Of a stretch of DNA of 64,000 bases, positions 33,945 to 42,625 are shown one piece after another. Location of the stretch: the NCBI RefSeq assembly GCF_003697345.1, contig NZ_RFLY01000017.1, positions 1 to 64,000 of the forward strand, in the 5' to 3' direction. A program made the translations under genes and the position numbers. A model generated the notes under the pieces. The model was not told the origin of the DNA. It did no database searches and saw nothing but the letters and a program-made list of their open reading frames with translations. Every line of letters begins with the position of its first letter. Positions within the stretch are counted from its first letter, which is position 1. Origin of the DNA: Solilutibacter pythonis (lineage in GTDB: Bacteria > Pseudomonadota > Gammaproteobacteria > Xanthomonadales > Xanthomonadaceae).

Positions 33945-34751
33945 TCAATCCCTCGGTGCCACCGGGGTGTCGAAGCGGGTCGGTGTGGCCCCGCTGATCG
34001 CGCCGGTCTTCGCGCTCGAATGCACGTACAACTTCACTTCGTGCTCGAAATTCATCGGCCCCTCGACCACCGCGTTCGGGCCAATGATGATGCGCGGGAT
34101 GCGCATCGGGCCGTTCACCGTCACCTTGCCGTCGCTGATGTTGATGCCCACGCTCACGCCGCTGCCGCGCTGCGGCTTCTTCACCCGCAGCCCGCCCTTG
34201 ACGCGCGAACCGATGCCCACGGTGACGTTGCCGGTATAGGTGACGATGTCGCCGCCCACCTCGGTGCCGATCAATCCGATCGAGCCGCTGACCGTCGAGA
34301 TGCCGTTTTTCACCCGGCCGCCGCGCTCGACGAACACCTCGCCGCTCACGGTGCTGGCCTGCTCGAACACGGCGCCGGTTCCGTAGTGGATGTCCCCGCT
34401 GACGGTCTTGGCCGAACCGCTGCGGGCGTCGTTGCCCAGCTTGAGGTCGCCGCTGACGGTTTCCACGTTGCCCAGCCGCACGCCGGCATCGCCCTTGATG
34501 TCGCCGCTGACGGTCTTGACCGCGCCGGCGCTCACGCGCTCGTCCAGTTCGATGTCGCCGCTGACGGTGGTGAGCGCGCCGGCGCTCGCGCCGGCCTTCA
34601 GGCCGATGTCGCCGCTGACGGTCTTCGCTTCGCCGGCGATCTGCCCGGCAGCGATGTCGATGTCGTCGCTGACTTTGCTGAGATTCTGCTGCGCCAGCGC
34701 CGGAGTGGCGGCCAGCAGCAGCGCGAGTGCGAGCGGCGCTAATGTGGGCAT
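33945..34751 (-). CDS. Secreted TVSGDI-repeat protein (beta-helix type)
   Basis: A 268-residue protein with a signal peptide (LALALLLAATPALAQ). Residues 45-180 contain about eight repeats of 18-20 residues around the core TVSGDI/STVSGS (KTVSGDIGLKAG, TTVSGDIELDE and so on), predicting a small solenoid like bactofilin or DUF4097 proteins. The C-terminal third (PRIIIGPNAVVEGPMNF) keeps the regular hydrophobic spacing. AAGGAG lies just before the ATG at 34751. The function is unknown; a structural role in the periplasm or at the surface is inferred. Probably in an operon with the M28 peptidase. Confidence 0.75.
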   Translation of the reverse strand: MPTLAPLALALLLAATPALAQQNLSKVSDDIDIAAGQIAGEAKTVSGDIGLKAGASAGALTTVSGDIELDERVSAGAVKTVSGDIKGDAGVRLGNVETVSGDLKLGNDARSGSAKTVSGDIHYGTGAVFEQASTVSGEVFVERGGRVKNGISTVSGSIGLIGTEVGGDIVTYTGNVTVGIGSRVKGGLRVKKPQRGSGVSVGINISDGKVTVNGPMRIPRIIIGPNAVVEGPMNFEHEVKLYVHSSAKTGAISGATPTRFDTPVAPRD

Positions 34752-34843
34752 GGAAGGCTCCTTGGGGACGGGGGGAACATGGGGACTACAATTCCACCTC
34801 GCCCGGCCACGGGCATCCGCCATAAGTCACTGGTTCATAAGTC

Positions 34844-36385
34844 ATGTCCGAAGCCGCATCGCCCCCCAAGCCCGTCGTCCTGCTGATCCTCGATGGCTGG
34901 GGGCACCGCGAAGCGCCGGAGGACAACGCGCTCGCGCTCGCCGACATTCCCAATTTCCGCCGTCTGTGGGCAACGCGCCCGCACACCCTGATCCACACCG
35001 AGGGCCGTCACGTCGGCCTGCCGGACGGGCAGATGGGCAATTCCGAAGTCGGCCACATGAACCTCGGCGCCGGCCGCATCGTCTACCAGGACCTGACCCG
35101 GATCGACGCGGCGATCGAGGATGGCGAATTCTTCCGCAACCCCGCACTGAGCCAAGCCTGCGAAGCGGTCAAGCGCGACGGCGGCACCCTGCACGTGATG
35201 GGGTTGCTCTCGCCCGGTGGTGTGCACAGCCATGAAGCACACCTCTTCGCGATGTTGCGCATGGCCTGCCGGCTCGGTGTGCCGAAGGTCGCCGTGCACG
35301 CCTTTCTCGATGGCCGCGACACCCCGCCGCGCTCGGCGCGCGAAAGCCTCGCCGCGCTGCAATCGTTGTGCGACGAACTGGGCAATGCGCGTATCGCGAG
35401 CATGTCCGGGCGCTACTTCGCGATGGACCGCGATCAGCGCTGGGAGCGGGTCGAGGCCGCCTGGCGGGCGATGGTCGAGGCGCGGGCCGCGCAGCACGCC
35501 GGGAACGCCATCGCCGCGCTCGATGCCGCCTACGCGCGCGGCGAAAACGACGAGTTCGTGCAGCCGACAGTGATCGGTGGCGGCGCGAGAATCGAGGACG
35601 GCGATGCGGTGGTGTTCATGAATTTCCGCGCCGACCGCGCCCGCCAACTTGCCGCCGCCTTCGTTCAGCCCGGCTTCGAGGGGTTCCTCGCGCGCCGGCC
35701 GGCACTGGCCGATTTCGTCTGCCTGAGCGAATATGACGCCAAGCTGCCGGCCAGCCTCGCCTATCCGCCGGACAACCTGCCCAACACCCTGGGCGAGGTA
35801 CTGGCCGCCCACGGCCTCACCCAATTGCGCATCGCCGAGACCGAAAAATACGCTCACGTCACCTTCTTCTTCAGTGGCGGGCGCGAGGATCTCCATGAAG
35901 GCGAAGCGCGCACGCTGATCCCCAGCCCCAAGGTCGCCACCTACGACCTGCAACCGGAAATGAGTTGCCCGGTATTGACCGAGAAACTGGTCGCGGCGAT
36001 CCGCGCGCGGGCTTTCGACGTCATCGTCTGCAACATCGCCAACCCCGACATGGTCGGCCACACGGGGTTGCTGGAAGCCGCGGTCAAGGCGGCCGAAGCG
36101 GTCGATCTCGCGCTGGGTGAGATTGCCGACGCGGTGGAGGCGGCCGACGGCGCGCTGCTGATCACCGCCGACCATGGCAATCTGGAAATGATGCGCGACC
36201 CCGCAACCGGCCAGCCGCATACCGCGCACACGGTCGGGCCGGTGCCGCTGATCTATGTTGGCGCGCGCACCGATGCCAAGCTGCGCGAAGGCGGCGCCCT
36301 GCGCGATGTCGCGCCGACGATGTTGGCGCTGCTCGGCATTGCCCAACCCGCCGAGATGAGCGGACGGAGCCTGCTGCAAGGATGA
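34844..36385 (+). CDS. gpmI: 2,3-bisphosphoglycerate-independent phosphoglycerate mutase
   Basis: A 513-residue enzyme that interconverts 3- and 2-phosphoglycerate in glycolysis using two Mn ions. Metal and catalytic sites are [10 protein letters not shown] at the N-terminus, the phosphorylated Ser in [11 protein letters not shown] near residue 64, [33 protein letters not shown] and [11 protein letters not shown]. Size is normal. Its stop overlaps the envC start (ATGA), forming the conserved gpmI-envC-ctpA order also seen in other gammaproteobacteria. Confidence 0.97.
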   Translation: MSEAASPPKPVVLLILDGWGHREAPEDNALALADIPNFRRLWATRPHTLIHTEGRHVGLPDGQMGNSEVGHMNLGAGRIVYQDLTRIDAAIEDGEFFRNPALSQACEAVKRDGGTLHVMGLLSPGGVHSHEAHLFAMLRMACRLGVPKVAVHAFLDGRDTPPRSARESLAALQSLCDELGNARIASMSGRYFAMDRDQRWERVEAAWRAMVEARAAQHAGNAIAALDAAYARGENDEFVQPTVIGGGARIEDGDAVVFMNFRADRARQLAAAFVQPGFEGFLARRPALADFVCLSEYDAKLPASLAYPPDNLPNTLGEVLAAHGLTQLRIAETEKYAHVTFFFSGGREDLHEGEARTLIPSPKVATYDLQPEMSCPVLTEKLVAAIRARAFDVIVCNIANPDMVGHTGLLEAAVKAAEAVDLALGEIADAVEAADGALLITADHGNLEMMRDPATGQPHTAHTVGPVPLIYVGARTDAKLREGGALRDVAPTMLALLGIAQPAEMSGRSLLQG

Positions 36386-37632
36386 ACCCGCGCCTTGCCC
36401 GCATCGTGCTGGCCGCGTTCGCGTTGACGCTCGTCATCGGCGCGGCCACCGCGCAGGATGCCGGCGAGACCGAGAAAAAGCTGCGCGCGCTGCGCAACGA
36501 ACTGAGACAGATCGGCAGCGAGCGGCGCAAGCTGGAAGGCCAGCGCGGCGAAGCCAACCGCGCCGTGCGGGAGGCTGACGAATCGGTCGGCAAAAGCAGC
36601 CGCTCGCTTGCCCGGACGCGCGCGGCCATCGCCGGCCAGGAAGCCCGGCTCGACGCGCTGCGGCGGCAGCGCGAGGCATTGCAGCAATCGCTGGCGGGCC
36701 AGCGCGAAGTGCTGGCGAAACTGCTGCGCGCCGCCTACATGAGTGGTGGCGACGCGCCGCTCAAGGTGATGTTGTCGCAGGATCAGATCGCCCGTGGCCA
36801 GCGCGACCTGATCTATTACGGCGTGCTGCAACGCGACCGCGCCGGGCGCATCCGCGAGATTGGCGCGCGGTTGGCCGAATTGCGCGCGGTGGAAGCCGAG
36901 ATCGCCGAAAAGCGCGAAGCCCTGAGCGCCGCGCAGCAACGCCAGCGCAGCGAACTGGCCGAGGTCGAGCGCCAGCGCAAGGCGCGCGCCGAGGCGCTGG
37001 CCCGGGTCGATGCCAAATACCGGGACAAGGCCAGCCGCGAAAAAGCCCTGGGCCGCGATGCCCGTGCGCTGGAGCGCGTGCTGGCGCAATTGCGCGCCGC
37101 CGCCGCCCGTGCCGAGCGCGCCCGCCGCGCCGCCGCCGAGCGTGCCCGCCGCGCGGAAGCCGTGCGCGCGCGCGGAGAGAACGTCGCAGGTCGCCGCGAC
37201 GGCGGCAATACCGCCCGCGCGCCCGCGCGCGTCGCCAGCGCCGCGCCGGTGGCGGTCGGCGGGGCCGGTTGGCCGCTGGCCGGCAGTCTGCTGGCCGGCT
37301 TTGGCGGGACCATGCCCGACGGCACGGCCAGCACGGGCTTGTTGATCGCCGCCGCCGCCGGCACGCCGGTACGCGCGGTGGCCGAGGGCCAGGTGGTGTT
37401 CGCCGAATGGATGAGCGGCTACGGCCTGCTGTGCATCGTCGATCACGGCAATGGCTACATGAGTTTGTACGCGCACAACGACGCGCTGATGAAGGATGTC
37501 GGCGCAACGGTGAAACGTGGCGAGACGGTCGGCAGCGTCGGCAATTCCGGTGGCCAGGGCCGGCCGGCGCTGTATTTCGAGTTGCGCCGCGGCGGCAAGC
37601 CGGTCAACCCCTCGGTCTGGCTGCGGCGCTGA
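36382..37632 (+). CDS. envC: EnvC-like murein hydrolase activator
   Basis: A 416-residue periplasmic protein. The signal peptide ([16 protein letters not shown]) is followed by about 230 residues of coiled coil rich in Arg, Glu and Ala, and a C-terminal LytM-type domain. The LytM zinc site is degenerate: the first His/Asp pair is replaced in ASTGLLIAA and the HxH by ALYFEL, although AHN remains. This is the state of EnvC, which activates cell-division amidases instead of cutting peptidoglycan itself. Translation is coupled to gpmI. Daughter-cell separation is the expected role. Confidence 0.9.
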   Translation: MNPRLARIVLAAFALTLVIGAATAQDAGETEKKLRALRNELRQIGSERRKLEGQRGEANRAVREADESVGKSSRSLARTRAAIAGQEARLDALRRQREALQQSLAGQREVLAKLLRAAYMSGGDAPLKVMLSQDQIARGQRDLIYYGVLQRDRAGRIREIGARLAELRAVEAEIAEKREALSAAQQRQRSELAEVERQRKARAEALARVDAKYRDKASREKALGRDARALERVLAQLRAAAARAERARRAAAERARRAEAVRARGENVAGRRDGGNTARAPARVASAAPVAVGGAGWPLAGSLLAGFGGTMPDGTASTGLLIAAAAGTPVRAVAEGQVVFAEWMSGYGLLCIVDHGNGYMSLYAHNDALMKDVGATVKRGETVGSVGNSGGQGRPALYFELRRGGKPVNPSVWLRR

Positions 37633-37706
37633 ACGCCCGCGCGGCGCGGCTTCCGCATTCAGGCCCGTCGCGCATAATCGCCCCCTCGCCCTTCGCGGAG
37701 TTTTCG

Positions 37707-39173
37707 ATGCGCCTTCGTCCTCTTGCTTTCGCCCTCGGCCTGCTGCTTGCGTGGCCGGCCACCGCGCAACAGGCCGCGCCCGCGCCGTCGCCGGACGCGC
37801 CGGATGGGAAGGAAGTCGCCGGTGTCGACGATCCCGGTGGCGCGGAGCACGCCAGCCGGCAGGTGCCGCTGGCCGAGATCCGACGTTTCGTCAGCGTCTA
37901 CAACGCCATCCGCGAGGCTTACGTGGCGCCGGTCGAGGATGCCCGCCTGATGCACGCCGCGCTGCGTGGGCTGCTGCTCGACCTCGATCCGCACAGCGTC
38001 TATTTCGATGCCGATGCCGCGCGCGACTTCGACCAGGAAGCCTCCGGCGCGTATGACGGCGTCGGTCTCGAACTACAGCAGCAGCCCGGCCCGGTGCTGA
38101 AGATCATCGCGCCGATGGAAGGCGGCCCCGGCGACCGCGCCGGCCTCAAGTCCGGCGACATCATCACCGCCATCGACGGCAAGCCGGTCAACATGGACGA
38201 TGGCAGCACCCCGCTGCGCGGCAAGGCGGGCAGCGCGGTGCGTCTGACCCTTCAGCGCGAGGGACGCGACAAGCCGTTCGACGTCACCCTGACCCGCGAG
38301 CGCATCCGCGTGCAGAGCGTGCGCGGCCGCCTGCTCGAACCCGGCTATGGCTACGTCCGCATCGCCAGTTTCCAGGCCGGCACCGGCGAGGACTTCGGCA
38401 AGGCGGTGGAAGCGTTGAAGGCGGCATCCGCCGGCGGGTTGAAGGGGGTGGTCATCGACCTGCGCAGCAACCCCGGCGGCCTGCTGGCGCAGGCGGTGAA
38501 GATCGCCGATGACTTGCTTGAGCGGGGCCTGATCGTCAGTACCCGGGGCCGGCAGAAAGGCGGCGATCTGGTCAACCGCGCCACTCCGGGCGATCTGCTG
38601 GATGGCGCGCCGGTCATCGTGCTGGTGGATGCGGGTTCCGCCAGCGCCTCCGAAGTGCTGGCGGGCGCCCTGCGCGACAACCGCCGCGCGCGGGTGATTG
38701 GTAGCCGCACCTTCGGCAAGGGGTCGGTGCAGACCCTTCTGCCGCTCGACAACGGCGATGCGGTCAAACTCACCACCGCGCGCTACTACACGCCCAGCGG
38801 GCGTTCGATCCAGGGCGTGGGCATCGCCCCCGACGTGATTCTGCATGCCGAGGGCGGCGGCTCGCCGGCGCCGGTCAGCGAGGCGCAACTGGCCGGGCAT
38901 TTGATCGGCGAGGAAGAGGGCGAGCCGATGGCCGGCGCGAACGCCGGAGAAGTATTGCCCGGCGAGGCCCCGGTGAAATCCGCCCTGGCCGAGCTGAAGT
39001 CGCCCGGCAGCGTGGCCGCGGCGCAGGCGGCGAAACCTGCTGTGGATGCGCCGAAGGCGACAGGGACGGGCGGGAAGCCCGCTGCCCTGGACGAAACCGC
39101 CCGCCCGGCCGCACAACCTGCCGCTTCGAGCGAAAAGAAAAATCCCGCCACAAAACCCGAAGAAAAACCCTGA
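37707..39173 (+). CDS. ctpA: Carboxy-terminal processing protease (S41, CtpA-like)
   Basis: A 488-residue secreted protease. The signal peptide (LAFALGLLLAWPATAQ) precedes a PDZ domain near residues 110-190 (GVGLELQQQPGPVLKII, AGLKSGDIITAIDGKPV) and the S41 catalytic domain. The Ser-Lys dyad is in VDAGSASASEVLAGAL and SRTFGKGSVQT. A Lys/Ala/Pro-rich tail of about 90 residues is unusually long and probably disordered. It would degrade or process periplasmic and cell-wall-linked proteins, and sits 74 bp downstream of envC. Confidence 0.94.
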   Translation: MRLRPLAFALGLLLAWPATAQQAAPAPSPDAPDGKEVAGVDDPGGAEHASRQVPLAEIRRFVSVYNAIREAYVAPVEDARLMHAALRGLLLDLDPHSVYFDADAARDFDQEASGAYDGVGLELQQQPGPVLKIIAPMEGGPGDRAGLKSGDIITAIDGKPVNMDDGSTPLRGKAGSAVRLTLQREGRDKPFDVTLTRERIRVQSVRGRLLEPGYGYVRIASFQAGTGEDFGKAVEALKAASAGGLKGVVIDLRSNPGGLLAQAVKIADDLLERGLIVSTRGRQKGGDLVNRATPGDLLDGAPVIVLVDAGSASASEVLAGALRDNRRARVIGSRTFGKGSVQTLLPLDNGDAVKLTTARYYTPSGRSIQGVGIAPDVILHAEGGGSPAPVSEAQLAGHLIGEEEGEPMAGANAGEVLPGEAPVKSALAELKSPGSVAAAQAAKPAVDAPKATGTGGKPAALDETARPAAQPAASSEKKNPATKPEEKP

Positions 39174-39289
39174 CCGGGCAACAGAAACAAAAATGAACCC
39201 GATGTGCCGGGGGCTTGCCCCAAGGCCAGGCTGGCGGCGACCCAAGCTGAAAGCTCATTGCCGTGAACCATATCGGTCGGCGCTTCGAT

Positions 39290-39402
39290 GCTTGACTAAA
39301 AAAGCCACCCGATATCGATGGCTGGAAAACCGGCAGATATTTTCATTGGAATGGCCTGTGAGGTTTATTCCAGGGAATTTCATGTCTGGCGGAGGAAGTT
39401 GA
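39290..39402 (+). pseudogene. Remnant of a DUF3304-like lipoprotein gene
   Basis: A frame ending in a stop near 39402 reads SLEWPVRFIPGNFMSGGGS. This resembles LWEWPLKFTAHNFSTGCF in the intact lipoprotein downstream (39621-40244). No start, signal peptide or C-terminal half is present. Its stop overlaps the start of the next fragment (TGATG), mirroring the order of the intact pair. Confidence 0.6.
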
Positions 39403-39482
39403 TGGGCAAAGGCGAAAATCACGTGCGGCGCGATCCGGTGACGCGCAAAGACCTGGAGCGTTATGCCGAGGCCGAGCGGTAA
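39402..39482 (+). pseudogene. N-terminal fragment of a Tle1-like effector gene
   Basis: An ATG at 39402 opens a 26-codon frame reading MGKGENHVRRDPVTRKDLER then YAEAER before a TAA. It matches the first 26 residues of the intact effector at 40258 (MGKGEDRVRHDPVTQEDLER) at about 80 percent. The rest of the gene is missing, and GGAGGAAG remains as a ribosome-binding site. A truncated duplicate. Confidence 0.85.
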
Positions 39483-39620
39483 CCCGCACGGATGCGAGCC
39501 CCGCGCCTGCCGCGTGGCGACAGACCGCGTAAAGACCATGGATCGCCGCCCATTGCAATACCGGCTTGCAGGCGGCGGCGCCTGATGCTAGAAACGGCCC
39601 AGGATGACAAGGAGACCGGC

Positions 39621-40244
39621 ATGTCAATCCTTTCTTTCCCTCGCGCCTTGCACTTCGCCACGGGCGTCCTGTTGATCGCCAGCACCGGATGCACTTCCGC
39701 CATGAATCACACCCAGCCCAATCCCGACGCCGCCCCGCACGCCACGACGGAAAGCAGCCCCAAGGCCACCTTGTGGGAATGGCCCTTGAAGTTCACCGCG
39801 CATAATTTCAGCACGGGCTGCTTTGATACCCAAACTTGCTCGATTCTGTATGGAAACTTTCCTCATGGCCCGGAGCGCCCAGCTCCTTCAGTCGAGTCTT
39901 ATGGACGCCCTTTTGAGAAGTTGTATGCTGCCAAACGGCTAGCCATCCGTAACTTCCCACCTCCGGCCATCGTCACCTGGCGCTCCCGGGACGGCACCCC
40001 GCATCGCGCGGAAGTGGACATGGCCGAGATCTTCAAGGATGGCCTGATCCGACACCACCTGCGGCGTGAGGAAATCGCCAACACAACTAATATGTTCGTG
40101 CCCGACATCATCCTGGAAGTCAACGACCGCACCATCAACGTTTACATGCGGGCGCATATCAGCACTATCAAAGAGCAGAAACCCGGTAATCCACACAGCA
40201 ACTTCCGCAATGACCTGATCAAGGTCTACAGTCAAACTTACTGA
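39621..40244 (+). CDS. Lipoprotein, probable immunity protein of the Tle1-like effector
   Basis: A 207-residue protein with a lipoprotein signal ending LLIASTGCTS, so the mature protein begins at a lipidated Cys near residue 22 and sits in the periplasm. The body has a HNFSTGCFDTQTCSILYGN segment, and SRDGTPHRAEVDMAEIFKDG resembles DUF3304-type lipoproteins that neighbour lipase effectors. It lies 13 bp before the effector gene. A periplasmic lipoprotein next to a periplasm-acting phospholipase is the usual immunity arrangement (Tle/Tli); the role here is inferred. AAGGAG precedes the ATG. Confidence 0.7.
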   Translation: MSILSFPRALHFATGVLLIASTGCTSAMNHTQPNPDAAPHATTESSPKATLWEWPLKFTAHNFSTGCFDTQTCSILYGNFPHGPERPAPSVESYGRPFEKLYAAKRLAIRNFPPPAIVTWRSRDGTPHRAEVDMAEIFKDGLIRHHLRREEIANTTNMFVPDIILEVNDRTINVYMRAHISTIKEQKPGNPHSNFRNDLIKVYSQTY

Positions 40245-40257
40245 GGGGGAATACAGC

Positions 40258-41640
40258 ATGGGCAAGGGCGAAGACCGCGTACGACACGATCCGGTGACGC
40301 AGGAAGACCTGGAGCGCTATGCCGAGGCCGAGTGGCAACTTACCCAAATGCAGGCCCCGCTCTTGCTGCGTAGCGACCAGCCCCACGAACGTCTCTACAT
40401 CGCCGCGCTCGACGGTACCGGCAACAGCATCTACAAGGATGCGCCGGAAAACTGGAGCGCCGTCGGCAAGATTTACAAGCAGATCGACGACACAAAGCCA
40501 GCCGGTATTGCTACAGGCTACGTCGAAGGCATCGGCACCCAGGACGGCTGGCTGGCCAACCGCTGGGACGGCCTGACCGGGCACACCTTCGGCCAGCGCG
40601 TCGAAACCGCTTATTTCCAATTCTGTAAACAAGCCAAGGCCTGGATCGAGGAAGACCCCAGCGCCCAGATCCGTGTCGCCGGCCTCGGCTTCAGCCGGGG
40701 CGCGGAACTCGCCGCCGCCCTCAGTCGCGTCATCCACGAGCGCGGCATCATGGACCCCGATACCGCCACCCTCCAGAAAACCCCGGACGGTCTCGTCACC
40801 CGCGCCGAATACACCCGGCAACTGGCGCCGCCCGGCCAGACCTTGCAGGCGCTGGTGCTGCTCGACCCCGTCGCCACGAACATCACCGAGCACGACCGCC
40901 GCATCCCGCCTTCGGTGGTCGGCGCGATCGCCCTGATGTCCGAAGACCGCCGCGACGCGTTCAAGGGCAACCGCCTGATTCCCGAGGGCATGACCGAAGG
41001 CGGCCGCTTCCTCAGCCTCACCCTGCCCGGCGCCCACAGCGACCTGGGCAACAGCTATGCCCGCGATGGCCTGGGCGTGCTGAGCGCCAATCTGGCCGTG
41101 GACTATCTCAACAGCCTGGGCGAACGCGACTTCCTGACCAAGCAAGCGGTGCCGCAAGACCCCGCGCGTTACGTCATTCACCGCTCGGAAGAACACATGC
41201 CGCTCTACAGCACGCGGGGTTTTCGCGATGGCGCGCGCGACTTCATCGCGCAGCCCGGGCCGAGCGGGGCGTGCCGGGTGGAAGCGCAGCCGGATTGCAC
41301 GCGCAAATCGCCGGTCGATCCCGCGTTGGATGCCCAGGTGGAACGGCGGCCGGTGCGCATCCAGCCCGTGGCCGGGCCGCCGCGTCTACGCCCGGCCGAG
41401 CCGGAGGACCCGATCGAGGCGATGTTCATGCGGATGACCGACGCGGCGTTGCGGCGCGATGTCGACGGGATGCTTCGGGTGGGCCGCGAATATGCGCAAA
41501 GCCCGGAGGGGCAAGCCTGGCTGCAACAAGGGCGGGCATACAACCTGGAGCAGCAGGCCGCGCGCGAGCGGGAGATAGCCGAGGCGTTGAACCGGCAGCA
41601 GCAAGCCGAAACCCCGCGCGGGCCGGTCATGAGAATGTGA
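40258..41640 (+). CDS. Tle1/DUF2235-type lipase effector
   Basis: A 460-residue alpha/beta-hydrolase of the DUF2235 family, which includes the type VI secretion phospholipase Tle1. The oxyanion/entry motif is AALDGTGNSIYKD near residue 48. The nucleophile Ser lies in VAGLGFSRGAELAAAL near residue 145, the acid in LVLLDPVATN, and the His in LTLPGAHSDLGNSY. The C-terminal 100 residues are Arg/Gln-rich (LEQQAAREREIAEALNRQQQ) and may serve delivery. No secretion apparatus is visible in the window, and no clear XVIPCD signal of Xanthomonadales type IV effectors was found. Probably an antibacterial phospholipase paired with the lipoprotein just upstream. Confidence 0.85.
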   Translation: MGKGEDRVRHDPVTQEDLERYAEAEWQLTQMQAPLLLRSDQPHERLYIAALDGTGNSIYKDAPENWSAVGKIYKQIDDTKPAGIATGYVEGIGTQDGWLANRWDGLTGHTFGQRVETAYFQFCKQAKAWIEEDPSAQIRVAGLGFSRGAELAAALSRVIHERGIMDPDTATLQKTPDGLVTRAEYTRQLAPPGQTLQALVLLDPVATNITEHDRRIPPSVVGAIALMSEDRRDAFKGNRLIPEGMTEGGRFLSLTLPGAHSDLGNSYARDGLGVLSANLAVDYLNSLGERDFLTKQAVPQDPARYVIHRSEEHMPLYSTRGFRDGARDFIAQPGPSGACRVEAQPDCTRKSPVDPALDAQVERRPVRIQPVAGPPRLRPAEPEDPIEAMFMRMTDAALRRDVDGMLRVGREYAQSPEGQAWLQQGRAYNLEQQAAREREIAEALNRQQQAETPRGPVMRM

Positions 41641-41714
41641 TTCACAGCAAAAAGGGGAGGGAATATGGGGACGAGGGAAATCCAGCAACTGGCGTTGCGG
41701 TTGAGTGCATTTAC

Positions 41715-41744
41715 CGATGCACCGAGACGCTTCGGCATCGTTTG
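41715..41744. terminator. Possible hairpin between effector and rhomboid genes
   Basis: CGATGC pairs with GCATCG, with an inner CGA/TCG match, followed by TTTGA. Weak intrinsic terminator between convergent genes. Confidence 0.35.
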
Positions 41745-41755
41745 ACTGTGACGGG

Positions 41756-42436
41756 CTAATAGCCGGCCTGCTTGCGCATGCGCTTGGCGATGGCCCGGCG
41801 AGAGAGAAGCGCGAAGACGCCGCCAAACCCGAACCCCGCCAAGTGAGCCACCCAGGCCACTTGCCCATAGGCCGGGCCGATGTAGGCGAAAACCACTTGC
41901 AGCAGCGCCCACAGCCCGATCAGCAGGGCCGCCGGCGCGCGCACGAATTCCAGGAACAGGCCGAGCGGCACCACCACCCCCAGGCGCGCGCGCGGGAACA
42001 GGGCCAGCCAGGCGCCGAGCACCGCCGAGACCGTGCCGCTGGCGCCGATGATCACCCGCCCCTCGGCCAGCGATACGGCGGCGGCGAGATTGGCCACCGC
42101 GCCTCCCAGCAGGAACAGCAGCAGAAAACGCGACGAGCCCATCAGCCGCTCGGCGGGCAGCCCGAAGATCATCAGGAACACCAGGTTGCCGACCAGGTGC
42201 GCCCAGTCGGCGTGCAGGAACAGGCTGCTGATCAGTCGCAACCACGCCAGCGCCGATCCAGCATCCAGCCCCAGGCGAAGCGGCCCGCCCAGCGCCCCCC
42301 AGGCCAGCAGCCAGGCCTGTCGCGTCGGGGCGGGCAGCATTTGCATCCAGACGAAACTCGCGCACAGCAGCGTTACCAGCAATGGCGTGACCCAGCGCGT
42401 CTGTCGATGCTTGCGGGGACGGATGGCGACAAACAC
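41756..42436 (-). CDS. Rhomboid intramembrane serine protease
   Basis: A 226-residue protein with about six hydrophobic helices. The rhomboid features are HADWAHLVGNLVFLMIFG (H-x3-H-x2-x-N in TM2), the catalytic Ser in IIGASGTVSAVLGAW (GxSG), and the partner His in AHLAGFGFGGVFAL. It cleaves transmembrane segments of other proteins; targets are unknown. It is convergent with the effector gene. The long basic tail (RRAIAKRMRKQAGY) faces the cytoplasm. Confidence 0.92.
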   Translation of the reverse strand: MFVAIRPRKHRQTRWVTPLLVTLLCASFVWMQMLPAPTRQAWLLAWGALGGPLRLGLDAGSALAWLRLISSLFLHADWAHLVGNLVFLMIFGLPAERLMGSSRFLLLFLLGGAVANLAAAVSLAEGRVIIGASGTVSAVLGAWLALFPRARLGVVVPLGLFLEFVRAPAALLIGLWALLQVVFAYIGPAYGQVAWVAHLAGFGFGGVFALLSRRAIAKRMRKQAGY

Positions 42437-42625
42437 GGAGACTCCATTCAGGCTGAACCGGGGCGTTACGTACGGCGCACGCTGCGGTGCGAGATGTTAG
42501 CGCCAGGTTAATGCCGGTATAGTGCGGGCGGCGTCATATGCCGGAAGACTGGTGAACCGGCGATTCCGGCCGGCACCGTCGTGCATTATCGGCCCCCTAT
42601 TCGTCGTTATTCGAGGAGAAAGTTC

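Larger units (their letters stand above)
39174..39620. other. Gap holding degenerate effector/immunity remnants
   Basis: About 450 bp between ctpA and the lipoprotein gene. It holds the two pseudogene fragments annotated at 39290-39482; the remainder shows no gene. Confidence 0.6.

Noticed and set aside
40258-41640. XVIPCD type IV secretion signal at the effector C-terminus
   Set aside because: The tail is Gln-rich, but the conserved GLxRxD-type and VQG-type motifs of XVIPCD are not visible.
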